This document shows positions 24,583 through 32,770 of a DNA stretch of 44,849 nt, in pieces; position 1 is the first letter of the stretch; each line of letters begins with the position of its first letter. Position numbers and translations under genes: made by a program. The notes under the pieces are model-generated. The model saw only the letters and a list, made by a program, of their open reading frames with translations. It was not told the DNA's origin and did not search any database. The DNA is taken from NCBI GenBank assembly GCA_020073365.1, contig JAIQFL010000048.1, positions 1 to 44,849 of the forward strand, read 5' to 3'. The DNA comes from Terriglobia bacterium (GTDB lineage: Bacteria > Acidobacteriota > Terriglobia > Bryobacterales > Bryobacteraceae).

Positions 24583-25425
24583 CTAGATGGGGGCGGCGGC
24601 GAGGCGGGTATCGAGTTCGGCCTGGGCCGACTCGGGAGACTGGCACAGCCAGGAGTGGGGGGCCTTTGGAAGATAGGCGATGAGTTCCTCGTAGGCCCAG
24701 TCCCGGTCCGGTGAGAAGGCCGCATGGCCGAGCGCGTCCGTGAGGCGCCAACTGATCTTAATGATGTTGTTGAGGCTCGGTTCGTTGGGGACGGGTTCGT
24801 CGTGGTGGTTGGCGATGGCGGCAATGAGAGTGTCAGGGAAATTCCAGTCCCGGGAGAGGTAGACTCCGGCGGCGCAGTGGTCTATCTCGAAGAGGTCGCG
24901 CTCGGTTTGCAGGAGGTCGAAGCCGAAATCGTTGGAGACTTCGAGCATCCGGGTGTACTCGTCGGGATAAGCGGACATCAGGCCCAGCGTGCCGACGTTG
25001 TGCAGCAGGCCGGTGGTGTAAGCCGATTCGCTGTCGAGGCGGACTATGCGGGCGGCCTCCTCGGCGATGAGGGCGGTGATGAGGCTCTGTACCCACACTT
25101 TGCGGAGGGCCTCCAGGCGGACAGACGAGCGCACCATATTGTGGACGGCGACGAAGGTGGCCATGGATTTGACGTGGTCCATGCCCAGGATCATGATGGA
25201 CTGGGAAAGGCTGGTGACTTCGCGGCAGACGCCGAAGAGGGCCGAGTTGGCGAAACGGAGCAGTTCCGCGGAGAAGGAGGGGTCGAGCTTGATGAGGCCG
25301 GCGACTTCGCGGGCGCTGCCATCCTCCTGGCTGACAAGAGCGAGGATGCGGTGGGCGATGGCCGGGAACGGCGGCAGGAGCCGGAGGGCCCAGGGGGCTT
25401 GGGGACGAGCAGTGTATTCAGTCAT
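24583..25425 (-). CDS. HDOD-domain signalling protein
   Basis: A 280-residue protein consisting mostly of one HDOD domain. Typical segments are LPPFPAIAHRILALVS, the LIKLDPSFSAELLRFANSA helix pair, SLSQSIMILGMDHVKSM and the degenerate HD-like LLHNVGTLGLM. HDOD proteins lack the HD metal site and act as signalling or scaffolding modules. The gene is monocistronic or the last gene of a short transcript; the neighbouring regulator gene ends at 25531 after a 105-base gap. No output domain is attached, so its partner is unknown. Confidence 0.88.
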   Translation of the reverse strand: MTEYTARPQAPWALRLLPPFPAIAHRILALVSQEDGSAREVAGLIKLDPSFSAELLRFANSALFGVCREVTSLSQSIMILGMDHVKSMATFVAVHNMVRSSVRLEALRKVWVQSLITALIAEEAARIVRLDSESAYTTGLLHNVGTLGLMSAYPDEYTRMLEVSNDFGFDLLQTERDLFEIDHCAAGVYLSRDWNFPDTLIAAIANHHDEPVPNEPSLNNIIKISWRLTDALGHAAFSPDRDWAYEELIAYLPKAPHSWLCQSPESAQAELDTRLAAAPI

Positions 25426-25530
25426 AAAGCGTCTACACGAATCCTATCGGCAGGGATGGAGTTTTTGAATAGATGCGGCGATCTAAGGAGTCCCGTCGCC
25501 CGGCAGAAGTTTTGCTACAAGATGCCTTCG

Positions 25531-26154
25531 CTACAAATGGATGATCCCCCTCTGGATCGCCACTGTAGCCGCTTGCGTACGGTCCTGCACGCCGAGCTTG
25601 CTGAGGATGCTTTTTACGTGGTTCTTCACGGTGTGCTCTGCGATGCTTAACGAGTACGCGATCTGCTTGTTCGCCAATCCCTGAACGATCAGTTCCAGCA
25701 CCTGGACTTCGCGCGCGCTCAGGTCCGGCCGGGGCATCTGCGCGGCCAGCGCCGCCGCCACCGCCTGCGGCAGGTAGGTTTGGCCGGCATGCACGGCGCG
25801 GATGGCTTTGAGAAGTTCGTCGTGCAGAACGTCTTTGGTCAAGTACGCCTGAACACCGGCGGCCAACGCGCGGCGGATGTCCTCATCCCCCCCGTAGGTG
25901 GTCAGTGCGATCATCCGTGCGTTGGGGTACTCGCGGCGGATCGCCGTGGCGGCTTCCACGCCGGTCATGACGGGCATGCGCAAGTCCAGCAAAGTCACAT
26001 CCGGCAGATGCTTTCGGAACAATTCCACGGCTTGCTGTCCGTTGGAGGCTTCCGCCACCACCGTCATATCGGGCTGCATGTTGACGATGGTGCTGACCCC
26101 CACCCGCGCCACCAGGTGGTCTTCGGCGACCAGAATTCGTATGGCATCGCTCAT
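25531..26154 (-). CDS. NarL/LuxR-family response regulator
   Basis: A 207-residue two-domain regulator. The receiver domain (1-120) has the acidic pair in LVAEDH, the phospho-acceptor Asp of VTLLDLRMPVMTG, Thr in ALTTYGG and the conserved Lys of LTKDV. The C-terminal GerE/LuxR helix-turn-helix is LSAREVQVLELIVQGLANKQ followed by AEHTVKNHVKSILSKLGV. It is the partner of the propeller histidine kinase encoded just upstream (ATG 26154 overlaps the kinase stop by four bases). Regulated genes are not evident from sequence. Confidence 0.95.
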   Translation of the reverse strand: MSDAIRILVAEDHLVARVGVSTIVNMQPDMTVVAEASNGQQAVELFRKHLPDVTLLDLRMPVMTGVEAATAIRREYPNARMIALTTYGGDEDIRRALAAGVQAYLTKDVLHDELLKAIRAVHAGQTYLPQAVAAALAAQMPRPDLSAREVQVLELIVQGLANKQIAYSLSIAEHTVKNHVKSILSKLGVQDRTQAATVAIQRGIIHL

Positions 26155-29105
26155 GGCAATGGCACCTTCACTTCCACCTCCGTCCCTTCTCCCGGATGGC
26201 TCGACAGTTGCAGCTCGCCGCCCAGCCGTTCGGCCCTCTCGCGCATGCCGATGAGCCCGAAGTGGCCGCCCCGCGAGGCAAACACACCGTCCTCCTCGAA
26301 GCCGCGCCCGTTGTCCTGAATCCGCAAATAGAGCTTACCCGCTTCCATGTGGAGCTTGACCGAGATCTTGCTGGCGCCGGCGTGCTTCAACGCGTTGGCC
26401 ACGGCCTCCTGCGCGATCCGCAGCAGGTGCTGCTCCATCTCCTGCGGAAGGGCGCCCGGTGTCCCCGTGATGTCCACGTCTACGCCCACGCCGGAGCCGG
26501 CGGTCCACATCCGCGTCCCCGATTCCAGGGCTGCAGCCAGGTCCTGACCCTCCAGCGCCGAGGCCCTCAGGTCCATCACGGAGCGCCGTGCTTCCGTCAG
26601 GCTGTGCCGCGCCATGCGCCGCGCCAGGTCGAGAAAGGTGCGCGCCGGCGTGGTCTGGTCCGCCAGGCACATGGCCACGGCGTCGAGCTGCGACGAGATT
26701 CCGACGAAACCCTGCGCCAGTGTGTCGTGAATCTCCCGCGCCAGGCGCGCCCGCTCCTCCAATACCAGGGCGAACCGATAGCGGATCTGCCGCAAACGCA
26801 GTTGATACACGGCCCACGCACACGCCGCCAGCATCGCCGCGCAGAGCAGGCGGAACCAGGCCCTCTCGTAAAACTGCGGCAGCACCTCGAAGGCGTACGA
26901 TTGCTCGCTCGGCGGCGCTCCCGGAACCTCGGCCTTGACCCTAAACCGATAGTGGCCGTGCCGCAGGCTGTTGTAGTTGATCACCCGCCGATTGCCGGCC
27001 TCCGTCCATGCCGGGTCCAGCCCTTCCAGCATGTGAGAGTACCGCACCCGCTCCGGCGCGCGGAGATGGATCCCTGTGTACCGAATCTGAATCCGTTCGC
27101 TCTTCGGCCCCAGTCGCGTGCCGTGTCCCAGATCCACGAGGGCCCCGTCTACGGCGATTTCCACCAGTTGCACGGACGGAGCCAGGGGAGATGGCTTTCG
27201 CGCTCCCGGATCGAACACCGCCAAACCGCGGCTGGTGGTAAACCAGATCTGCCCGTTGGCGGCACGGTAGCCTCCACTCCCGACGGGAAAACTCGGCGAA
27301 CACTGCGCGCTGCGCAGACCGTCCTCCACGCCATAGTTCACCGGTTCCAGCCGTGGCCGCTGGTGCTGGGCGAACTCCCACAGTTGCCGCTTGGCGATCC
27401 GGCAGATGCCCCGGGTGGTGCTCAGCCAGAGCGATTCTCCGTCGTCCGCCAGATCGCTCACGTTGTCGCTCAGCAATCCGTCCTTCGCGGTGAACTTCAG
27501 GAACTTCCCTTCGCGGAGCGCATTCAGACCACCGCCGAAGGTTCCCACCCACAGCGTGCCGTCCGGGTCCTGGTAGAGTGAACGGATCTCGTCGCTCGCC
27601 AGCCCGTCCGCCGTGGTGAAAAGCTTCGTGTCATCGCCCTTTATGCGCCACAGGCCCTTACCATACGTGCCGGCCCACAACGCTCCATCGCGGCCGTTCG
27701 CCAAGGTCACCATGGAACTGACCAGCAGCGGGGGGCCGGGAATTACGAAGCGAATCTTGTTGGCGTGCAGTTCGGCCAGACCTCCCGGCGTCGCCAGCCA
27801 GATCCGCCCGGTGGACTCCTCCATGGCGTCGAACACGTTGACGCGGCCCAGCGGATCGGGAGGGACAAAGGTGGTGAAACGGGTGCCGTGCATTCGCACC
27901 AGGCCGCCGCGGGCGCCGATGAGCAGATCGCCGTCGCGGGTTTCCCGAATCGAAAAGATCTCGTTGTTCGGAAGCCCGTCGCGGGTGGTGAACACGCGGT
28001 TCCCGCCGCCGGAAAAAAGCATCAGCCCGCTGTCGTGGAACCCCACCCAGATCCGCCCGCTATGATCCTGGAAGACGGCGTTGGGCTCATCGCTGGGCAG
28101 CCCTTCACTCTTGCCATAGACCGTCAGAATGTCGTCCCGGTAGCGCGTGAGACCGCTGTTGGAGCCGACCCACAGGTTGCCCTCGCGGTCCTCGAACAGG
28201 CACCGCACGCTATTGCGGTTGTCTCCATCACGGGGGGTGACGAAGCGGTCTCCGTCCAACCGTGCAATTCCGAGGTTGGTGCCCGCCCAGATGTTGCCGT
28301 CGCGGTCTTCCCACAACGCGCGAACCAACTGATCGGGCAAACCGTCGCGCGCGCCGTAGCGGCGGATCTCGCCCGTGGGAGAACGTTTGAGGATCCCCGC
28401 ACTTCCGCCAATCCAGAAATTGTCGTGGCGGTCGGCCACCATGCTGGTGACGATGTCGCCGTTCAGGATCTTCGGGTCGATCATCGTCACAAACTGGCTG
28501 CCGGACATCTTCACCACGCGGCTGAAGCCCGCGACCCACAAATCGTGATGCCGGTCCTCGCGAATCTGGCGCACCGAGGTCACCGGCAAATCGGCATCGG
28601 GCGCGAAATTCGTGAACTTTCCGTCCTGGAACCGGCTCAGGTAAACGCCCGCGACGATCCACAGCGTTCCGCCATGATCTTCGTAGAGTCCGGAGATGGC
28701 GTTGTCGGGAAGACCCTGTTTGGTGGTATAGGTGTGAAACTGCCGGTCGCGATACTCCGCCAGTCCATTGGAGGTCCCGATCCACAACGCCCCGTTGCCC
28801 GCCGATGCCAGCGCCGTAATGGAATTGCCGGGAAGGGCGCAGTTGGATTTATCGAAGACCACGAACTCATAACCGTCGAAACGCGCCAGGCCTTCGTCAG
28901 TCCCCAGCCAGAGATATCCGTCGGGAGTTTGCGCGATGGCGCGGATGGTATCCTGCGGCAGCCCGTCCTGCTGGGTCCACACCAGGCGGGAGTATTGGGT
29001 CAGGCTCTTGCGGGGATCCAGCGCGAAGGCGCCGCGGGGCAACACGGAGAACAGCAGTGCCACAGCCCAAACTGTTCGGCGATGGTGCGCGAATCGAGTT
29101 TTCAC
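26151..29105 (-). CDS. Beta-propeller (Reg_prop) sensor histidine kinase, HisKA_3 type
   Basis: A 984-residue membrane sensor. After a signal/anchor (RTVWAVALLFSVLPRGAFA), about 650 residues hold some twelve to fourteen two-component-regulator propeller repeats of the form 'G-x-L-W-x-G-T-x-x-G-L' (for example YLWLGTDEGLARFDG, ALWIGTSNGLAEY, NIWAGTNLGIARLDG). A Y_Y_Y domain follows (about 680-740; YSHMLEGLDPAWTEAG), then a membrane helix (WFRLLCAAMLAACAWAVYQL), a HisKA_3 dimerisation domain with phospho-acceptor His in RLAREIHDTLAQG, and HATPase_c (AQEAVANALKHAGA, DNGRGF). The start is a GTG at 29105 preceded closely by TATACT. The architecture resembles Bacteroides carbohydrate sensors, so a sugar ligand is possible. 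Confidence 0.93.
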   Translation of the reverse strand: MKTRFAHHRRTVWAVALLFSVLPRGAFALDPRKSLTQYSRLVWTQQDGLPQDTIRAIAQTPDGYLWLGTDEGLARFDGYEFVVFDKSNCALPGNSITALASAGNGALWIGTSNGLAEYRDRQFHTYTTKQGLPDNAISGLYEDHGGTLWIVAGVYLSRFQDGKFTNFAPDADLPVTSVRQIREDRHHDLWVAGFSRVVKMSGSQFVTMIDPKILNGDIVTSMVADRHDNFWIGGSAGILKRSPTGEIRRYGARDGLPDQLVRALWEDRDGNIWAGTNLGIARLDGDRFVTPRDGDNRNSVRCLFEDREGNLWVGSNSGLTRYRDDILTVYGKSEGLPSDEPNAVFQDHSGRIWVGFHDSGLMLFSGGGNRVFTTRDGLPNNEIFSIRETRDGDLLIGARGGLVRMHGTRFTTFVPPDPLGRVNVFDAMEESTGRIWLATPGGLAELHANKIRFVIPGPPLLVSSMVTLANGRDGALWAGTYGKGLWRIKGDDTKLFTTADGLASDEIRSLYQDPDGTLWVGTFGGGLNALREGKFLKFTAKDGLLSDNVSDLADDGESLWLSTTRGICRIAKRQLWEFAQHQRPRLEPVNYGVEDGLRSAQCSPSFPVGSGGYRAANGQIWFTTSRGLAVFDPGARKPSPLAPSVQLVEIAVDGALVDLGHGTRLGPKSERIQIRYTGIHLRAPERVRYSHMLEGLDPAWTEAGNRRVINYNSLRHGHYRFRVKAEVPGAPPSEQSYAFEVLPQFYERAWFRLLCAAMLAACAWAVYQLRLRQIRYRFALVLEERARLAREIHDTLAQGFVGISSQLDAVAMCLADQTTPARTFLDLARRMARHSLTEARRSVMDLRASALEGQDLAAALESGTRMWTAGSGVGVDVDITGTPGALPQEMEQHLLRIAQEAVANALKHAGASKISVKLHMEAGKLYLRIQDNGRGFEEDGVFASRGGHFGLIGMRERAERLGGELQLSSHPGEGTEVEVKVPLP

Positions 29106-29115
29106 CGTTGTCCTC

Positions 29116-29121
29116 AGTATA
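29116..29121 (-). promoter_or_regulatory. -10-like TATACT before the propeller kinase gene
   Basis: On the minus strand CACTATACTGAG ends close to the GTG start at 29105, with 10 bases between the hexamer and the start codon. The context and spacing match the CHASE2 kinase gene at 5266-5282. Confidence 0.4.
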
Positions 29122-29245
29122 GTGCCGAGGCCTTGAAGACTGGAGGACCGGCTCCCGGGCGTGCCGGTCGAGTGCTTAAATTAACCGAACTCGGGATGCT
29201 GAGTCGAAAGCGCCCAATGCCGCCTACTTCAACCTTGGGGCGGAC

Positions 29246-29263
29246 CCTGGGGCGGACCCCAGG
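29246..29263. repeat. Perfect hairpin within a short direct repeat
   Basis: CCTGGGG, loop CGGA and CCCCAGG form a 7-bp stem. The left arm is part of a direct repeat, GGGGCGGACC occurring twice (29237-29246 and 29249-29258). It lies in the gene-poor stretch 29106-29528, which otherwise holds only the kinase promoter region and the VOC fragment. Confidence 0.6.
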
Positions 29264-29323
29264 TCCGGGCCCAGAGTGCCCGCGCATGAGTGCTTGCGCC
29301 ACGGGTCCCTCACACGTGAATGT

Positions 29324-29485
29324 ACAGTGGAAGCCAAAGGCGTGAAGTTTCACGGGTCTGTGATTAACGAGGGGAAGGCCGGTTCGTTCGTTTCGTTCGA
29401 GGATCCGGACGGAAACCTGTTGTACCTGGCGCAACTGAACTGGAGCCACGTGCAACAAGGGGAAGGGAAGTATCAACACGTGTAG
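29324..29485 (+). pseudogene. C-terminal fragment of a glyoxalase/VOC-family protein
   Basis: The translation reads VEAKGVKFHGSVINEGKAGS, then FVSFEDPDGNLLYLAQL and ends at TAG 29483-29485. The pattern 'a-K-G-V-x-F...G...F-x-D-P-D-G-N-x-L-x-L' is the C-terminal half-module of vicinal oxygen chelate proteins, including the metal-binding glutamate region near the last strand. The first half of the domain is absent, and the preceding bases hold hairpins and repeats. It is best read as the tail of a deleted gene, not a small functional gene. An in-frame start exists at 29276 but adds non-family residues. Confidence 0.65.
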
Positions 29486-29528
29486 GGACACCATCCCAGC
29501 TTGCGGCGTAGCGTGGCCCGCCCTGTCT

Positions 29529-30497
29529 TTACTCAGCCGGCGCGTAGTATCCCAAGCGCCAGAAGGCCTTCAGCGGCGGAAGACCGTGCGGCGGCACCAT
29601 CTTGACCTGCACCCGATGATAACGGCCGTCACGCTGGCGATCGGTCGGCGAGTATCCCAGCACGTACCGGTTGCGCAATTCGATGCCGATCTTGGCCGCG
29701 ATGTCGGGAAGCTCGGCGGTGTCCGCGGGGAAGTGGCGCCCGCCGGTCTGCTCCGCCAGATCGCCTAACAGGCCCGGCCCGGAGGACTCCTCCGGCGTGC
29801 GCCCGCGCGACCCGTAAGGCTCGTAAACCCCGATCGCGTAGATCAGGACGTCACTCTCGCGGACCATATTCCGGACTTCGGGTTCCGTATAGCGGCTGCT
29901 GTTGTCGCCGCCGTCGGAGATGATCAGCAGGGCTTTGCGGTTCTTCTTCGAGTTCTTCATCTCGTGCAGCGCAAGCATGATCGCATCCAGCAGCGCGGTG
30001 CGGCCTTTGGACTGCGCAAACGTGAGCTGGTTCTGAATCTCCTCGATCTGGCGCGTCAGGGGCACCACCATCTTCGGCTGATCGTTGAATTCCACCAGGA
30101 AAAACTCATCTTCCGGATTGGCAGTTCTGAAGAACGCCGCGGCTGCTTGCCGGGAACGGCGCAGTTTGGGTCCCATACTGCCGCTGATATCGAATACCAG
30201 GCCCACGGCGACCGGCTCGTCGTCCATCGCGAAGTGGGTGATGCTCTGCTCCACTTTGTCGTCGAAGACCTTGAAGTGCTCTTTCTCCAAACCGGTGACC
30301 GGACGATTCATCGGGTCGCACACCGAGACGGGAACCAGCACCAGGTTGGTATCGATCCGGAGACTGGCCTGCGGTTTCGTCCCCTCCACCGAAGGAGCGG
30401 GCTGGGGACGAGGAATTACCGCGACCTGTCCGTGTAGCGCCAGGATAGCCAACAGACCGAAGACCACTTCGAATCCGACCGTCCGCCGCCAGTTCAT
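29529..30497 (-). CDS. VWFA-related protein of the Acidobacterial type
   Basis: A 322-residue exported protein. An N-terminal hydrophobic segment (VVFGLLAILALHGQVAV) serves as signal or anchor. A short beta region (FKVFDDKVEQSITHF) precedes a von Willebrand factor A domain with the MIDAS motif FDISGSMG, the Thr of GRTALLDAI and the Asp of IISDGGDNSS. The order 'V-x-V-x-D...G-L...D-F-x-V-x-D...Q-x-I' before the MIDAS matches TIGR03436 (VWFA-related Acidobacterial domain), a family expanded in Solibacter. Function is unknown; metal-dependent protein binding is likely. Confidence 0.9.
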   Translation of the reverse strand: MNWRRTVGFEVVFGLLAILALHGQVAVIPRPQPAPSVEGTKPQASLRIDTNLVLVPVSVCDPMNRPVTGLEKEHFKVFDDKVEQSITHFAMDDEPVAVGLVFDISGSMGPKLRRSRQAAAAFFRTANPEDEFFLVEFNDQPKMVVPLTRQIEEIQNQLTFAQSKGRTALLDAIMLALHEMKNSKKNRKALLIISDGGDNSSRYTEPEVRNMVRESDVLIYAIGVYEPYGSRGRTPEESSGPGLLGDLAEQTGGRHFPADTAELPDIAAKIGIELRNRYVLGYSPTDRQRDGRYHRVQVKMVPPHGLPPLKAFWRLGYYAPAE

Positions 30498-30625
30498 AGC
30501 CCCGCCCTTGGAGAGTATTGTACTGCTACCACGCGCGCCTGGTGCAGACCCAATGACCGGCTCAAGTACGGTAAGGAGTGGGGCTGCGGTTCAAAGTAAC
30601 GACAAAATACTGGGACTCGACCGCC

Positions 30626-30652
30626 GTTTCGTCCGTTTCGTCTGTTTCGTAC
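30626..30652. repeat. Three tandem copies of a 9-base unit
   Basis: GTTTCGTCC, GTTTCGTCT and GTTTCGTAC follow each other without gaps in the region between the divergent VWFA and comF genes. The repeat could vary in copy number by slippage. No promoter is clear here, although TATGAT occurs at 30681-30686. Confidence 0.75.
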
Positions 30653-30696
30653 TGGTGTGCACCGTACCGGGAAATCGAGGTATGATGGAAAGTTAG

Positions 30697-31545
30697 CGGG
30701 GGTGGGTCTTCTCAAGTAGCAGGCGAGCCGCAGTCGCAAGCATCGGTACCTCGGTAGTCCGCAACGCCTCTCACGCCTTTTTTTCGCTCTTCTTCCCCGA
30801 CGATTGCCGCATTTGCGGTCGGCCTCTCGACGAGATCACGCGCATTCCGGTCTGCCGTTTCTGCCTGCACGCGCCCGAGCCTCTGAGCGCCGAATTCTTC
30901 TGCAACAGTTGCCGGACCCCGTTTCAAAACGGCTTCCCACTGGATGCCGAAGGGCGCTGCGCTCTGTGCCGCAATGGGCTCCGTGGCTTTGATGCGGCCT
31001 ATTGTTATGGGGCCTACGAGGGTGTCCTTCGGGAATTGATTCACCTCTACAAGTACGGGCGAATCAAGACGCTGGCGCGCCCCTTGTCGGATCTGCTGCT
31101 GGCCGCCATGCCGCGCGACGAGAGTTTCGAAGCCGTAACGCCAGTTCCGCTGCACTGGCGCCGGCAGTGGGACAGAGGGTTCAACCAGTCCGATTTGCTG
31201 GCGCGGGAGATCGCCCGGCGGTGCGGCATTCCGGCCGTCCATGCATTGAAGCGCGTGCGATCCACGCTCACCCAGGCCGGCCTCAGCAACACCGGGCGCC
31301 GGCGCAACGTAGCCAAAGCCTTTCAGTGCCGGCGAGGCGCCCGCTGGGCGAGGTGCGTCGCAGGCAAACGCATTCTGCTCATTGACGATGTCATGACAAC
31401 CGGTTCTACCGCGGGCTCGTGCGCCCTGGCCCTCAAACGGGCGGGCGCGGCGAGAGTCGCGCTTCTGACCGTCGCCCGCGTCGACCGCCGTATGGACGAT
31501 TCGCGCGCTGCGACGGCTCATTCCACGGCGGGGGGAACTTCCTGA
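30697..31545 (+). CDS. comF: ComF-family phosphoribosyltransferase-like protein, 5' end unclear
   Basis: The start given is the first codon after an in-frame TAG (30694-30696), not a start codon. The protein is a normal ComF: a double zinc-ribbon with four CxxC pairs (DDCRICGRP, VCRFCL, FCNSCR, RCALCRN), then a PRTase domain with VTPVPLHWRRQWDRGFNQS and the PRPP loop ILLIDDVMTTGST. ComF proteins act in DNA uptake and transformation. No in-frame ATG, GTG or TTG occurs before the zinc-ribbon; the first is TTG 31036, which would remove it. A GTG at 30702 in another frame reads VGLLK and then stops, so small indels near the start are suspected. HNH endonuclease gene follows directly (TGA then ATG). 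Confidence 0.82.
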   Translation, partial: RGWVFSSSRRAAVASIGTSVVRNASHAFFSLFFPDDCRICGRPLDEITRIPVCRFCLHAPEPLSAEFFCNSCRTPFQNGFPLDAEGRCALCRNGLRGFDAAYCYGAYEGVLRELIHLYKYGRIKTLARPLSDLLLAAMPRDESFEAVTPVPLHWRRQWDRGFNQSDLLAREIARRCGIPAVHALKRVRSTLTQAGLSNTGRRRNVAKAFQCRRGARWARCVAGKRILLIDDVMTTGSTAGSCALALKRAGAARVALLTVARVDRRMDDSRAATAHSTAGGTS

Positions 31546-32070
31546 ATGGCAAGCGAAAGACTACAGCGACCCGTGCTGGTGCTCAATGCCAGCTACGAGC
31601 CGATCAACATTTGCGCGGCGCGGCGGGCGCTGGTCTTGGTGCTCAAGGGCGTAGCGTCGGCCGAAGAGGAATCCATGAGCTCGGTCCATTCGGCGCGCGC
31701 CTCCGTGCGGCTGCCTTCTGTGATCCGCCTCCTCGAATACCGTCGGATTCCGCACCAGACACGGGCACTCTCGCGCAAGAACATTCTGATGCGCGATCGC
31801 TATACCTGCCAGTATTGCCATCACACGCTGCCATCCGGAGAGTTGACCTTGGACCACGTGATCCCGCGGTCGCGCGCTGGTGAATCGGCGTGGGAGAATC
31901 TGGTGGCCTGCTGCCACCATTGCAACAATCGCAAAGGGAACCGCACCCCCGAAGAGGCCGGCATGAAGCTGACACGGCAACCTCGTCCGTTCAGTCTGCA
32001 TACCAGCCGTCATCTGATGCGCATGCTGGGCAAAGGCGACGCCCAGTGGCGCAAATACCTATTCTATTAG
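31546..32070 (+). CDS. HNH endonuclease
   Basis: A 174-residue HNH nuclease of the small stand-alone type common in Acidobacteria, Cyanobacteria and Actinobacteria. The N-terminus [20 protein letters not shown] is the conserved start of this group. The nuclease core has the zinc-binding pairs CQYC and CCHHC, the catalytic histidine in [13 protein letters not shown], and the closing [18 protein letters not shown]. The gene starts at the base after the ComF stop, suggesting co-transcription. Its role is unknown; DNA processing near a competence gene is only suggestive. The tail of about 40 residues ends in WRKYLFY, as in its relatives. Confidence 0.92.
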   Translation: MASERLQRPVLVLNASYEPINICAARRALVLVLKGVASAEEESMSSVHSARASVRLPSVIRLLEYRRIPHQTRALSRKNILMRDRYTCQYCHHTLPSGELTLDHVIPRSRAGESAWENLVACCHHCNNRKGNRTPEEAGMKLTRQPRPFSLHTSRHLMRMLGKGDAQWRKYLFY

Positions 32071-32192
32071 CGTGGGGTCTTTTGTTACAGTAGGATCGCT
32101 GGCCCCAACCTTCCAGCCCGATTTCTGTTGAGCAGTCGGTACGGCTAAGCACCTGCCGTTTACAAGTGCAAACACTTCAGCCACGTCCGAAC

Positions 32193-32222
32193 TTGCGAGC
32201 CGTCCGTATACTGGGGTATAGT
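32193..32222 (+). promoter_or_regulatory. Promoter of the DUF5818-like gene
   Basis: TTGCGA (32193-32198) and TATAGT (32217-32222) are 18 bases apart, predicting a start near 32229. A strong ribosome-binding site, AGAGGAGGT at about 32250-32258, follows six bases ahead of the TTG start codon at 32265. Confidence 0.55.
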
Positions 32223-32264
32223 CATTCGTGAACTGGGAATTCTAAAACTCAGAGGAGGTATCAC

Positions 32265-32555
32265 TTGAAGAAACTGCTGGTCGTGTTTGGGTTCGCCGCC
32301 ATTTCGGCGATGGCCGCCGATTGGACCGGTTACATTGTCGACAAGAAATGCTCGAGCAAGAAAGAGATGCTGGGGAACGAGCAATGCGCCCAGGTCTGCA
32401 TCAAGGGTGGCTCGCCGGCCGTATTGGTGACCGACGATGGGAAGATCTATCAGGTTGCCAACCAGGACAAGGTTGTAGCGCACGCCGGCAAGAAAGTAAC
32501 CATTACCGGCAAGATGGACAAGGACACCATCACGGTAGAAGACGTTAAGATGTAG
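32265..32555 (+). CDS. Small secreted DUF5818-like protein
   Basis: A 96-residue protein with signal peptide KKLLVVFGFAAISAMA and a mature domain of about 78 residues beginning ADWTGYIVDKKCSSKKEM. Two conserved cysteines (KKCSS, QCAQVCIKGG) and a beta-rich end (KKVTITGKMDKDTITVEDVK) fit the DUF5818 family, found mainly in Acidobacteria; the OB-like strand pattern suggests a small binding module. The start is a TTG, fixed by a near-perfect ribosome-binding site directly upstream and by the signal peptide. Function is unknown. A strong hairpin follows the stop. Confidence 0.82.
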   Translation: MKKLLVVFGFAAISAMAADWTGYIVDKKCSSKKEMLGNEQCAQVCIKGGSPAVLVTDDGKIYQVANQDKVVAHAGKKVTITGKMDKDTITVEDVKM

Positions 32556-32565
32556 TCGGGGCCGA

Positions 32566-32585
32566 GGGCCGGGCGTGCCCGGCCC
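32566..32585 (+). terminator. Strong GC hairpin after the DUF5818-like gene
   Basis: GGGCCGGGC, loop GT and GCCCGGCCC form a nearly perfect 9-bp stem ten bases after the stop codon. There is no U-tract, so the hairpin may end or stabilise the transcript. Confidence 0.5.
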
Positions 32586-32732
32586 CTACCTCTACCGCGC
32601 CCCTGCCATTTCCCTCATCTCCCGGTCCAACTCTGGAAGGCTGGCCGCGTGTCCGTTCAAATTCCGACCCGGTTGTATGTGCGGGTCTTATTCCTGGCTC
32701 CAAATATTGATTTTATCCGCCCTGAAAACTGC

Positions 32733-32764
32733 GACAGACGACAGAAGGCGATCGTCTGTCCCAC
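32733..32764. repeat. REP-like palindrome, copy 2
   Basis: GACAGACGA (32733-32741) pairs with TCGTCTGTC (32752-32760); the loop CAGAAGGCGA differs by one base from copy 1 at 24525-24556. It lies six bases downstream of the peroxiredoxin stop, again at the 3' end of a minus-strand gene. Confidence 0.85.
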
Positions 32765-32770
32765 GATACG

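Noticed and set aside
27765..29345. 526-codon plus-strand frame opposite the propeller kinase
   Set aside because: It follows the propeller repeats in antisense and has no family features.
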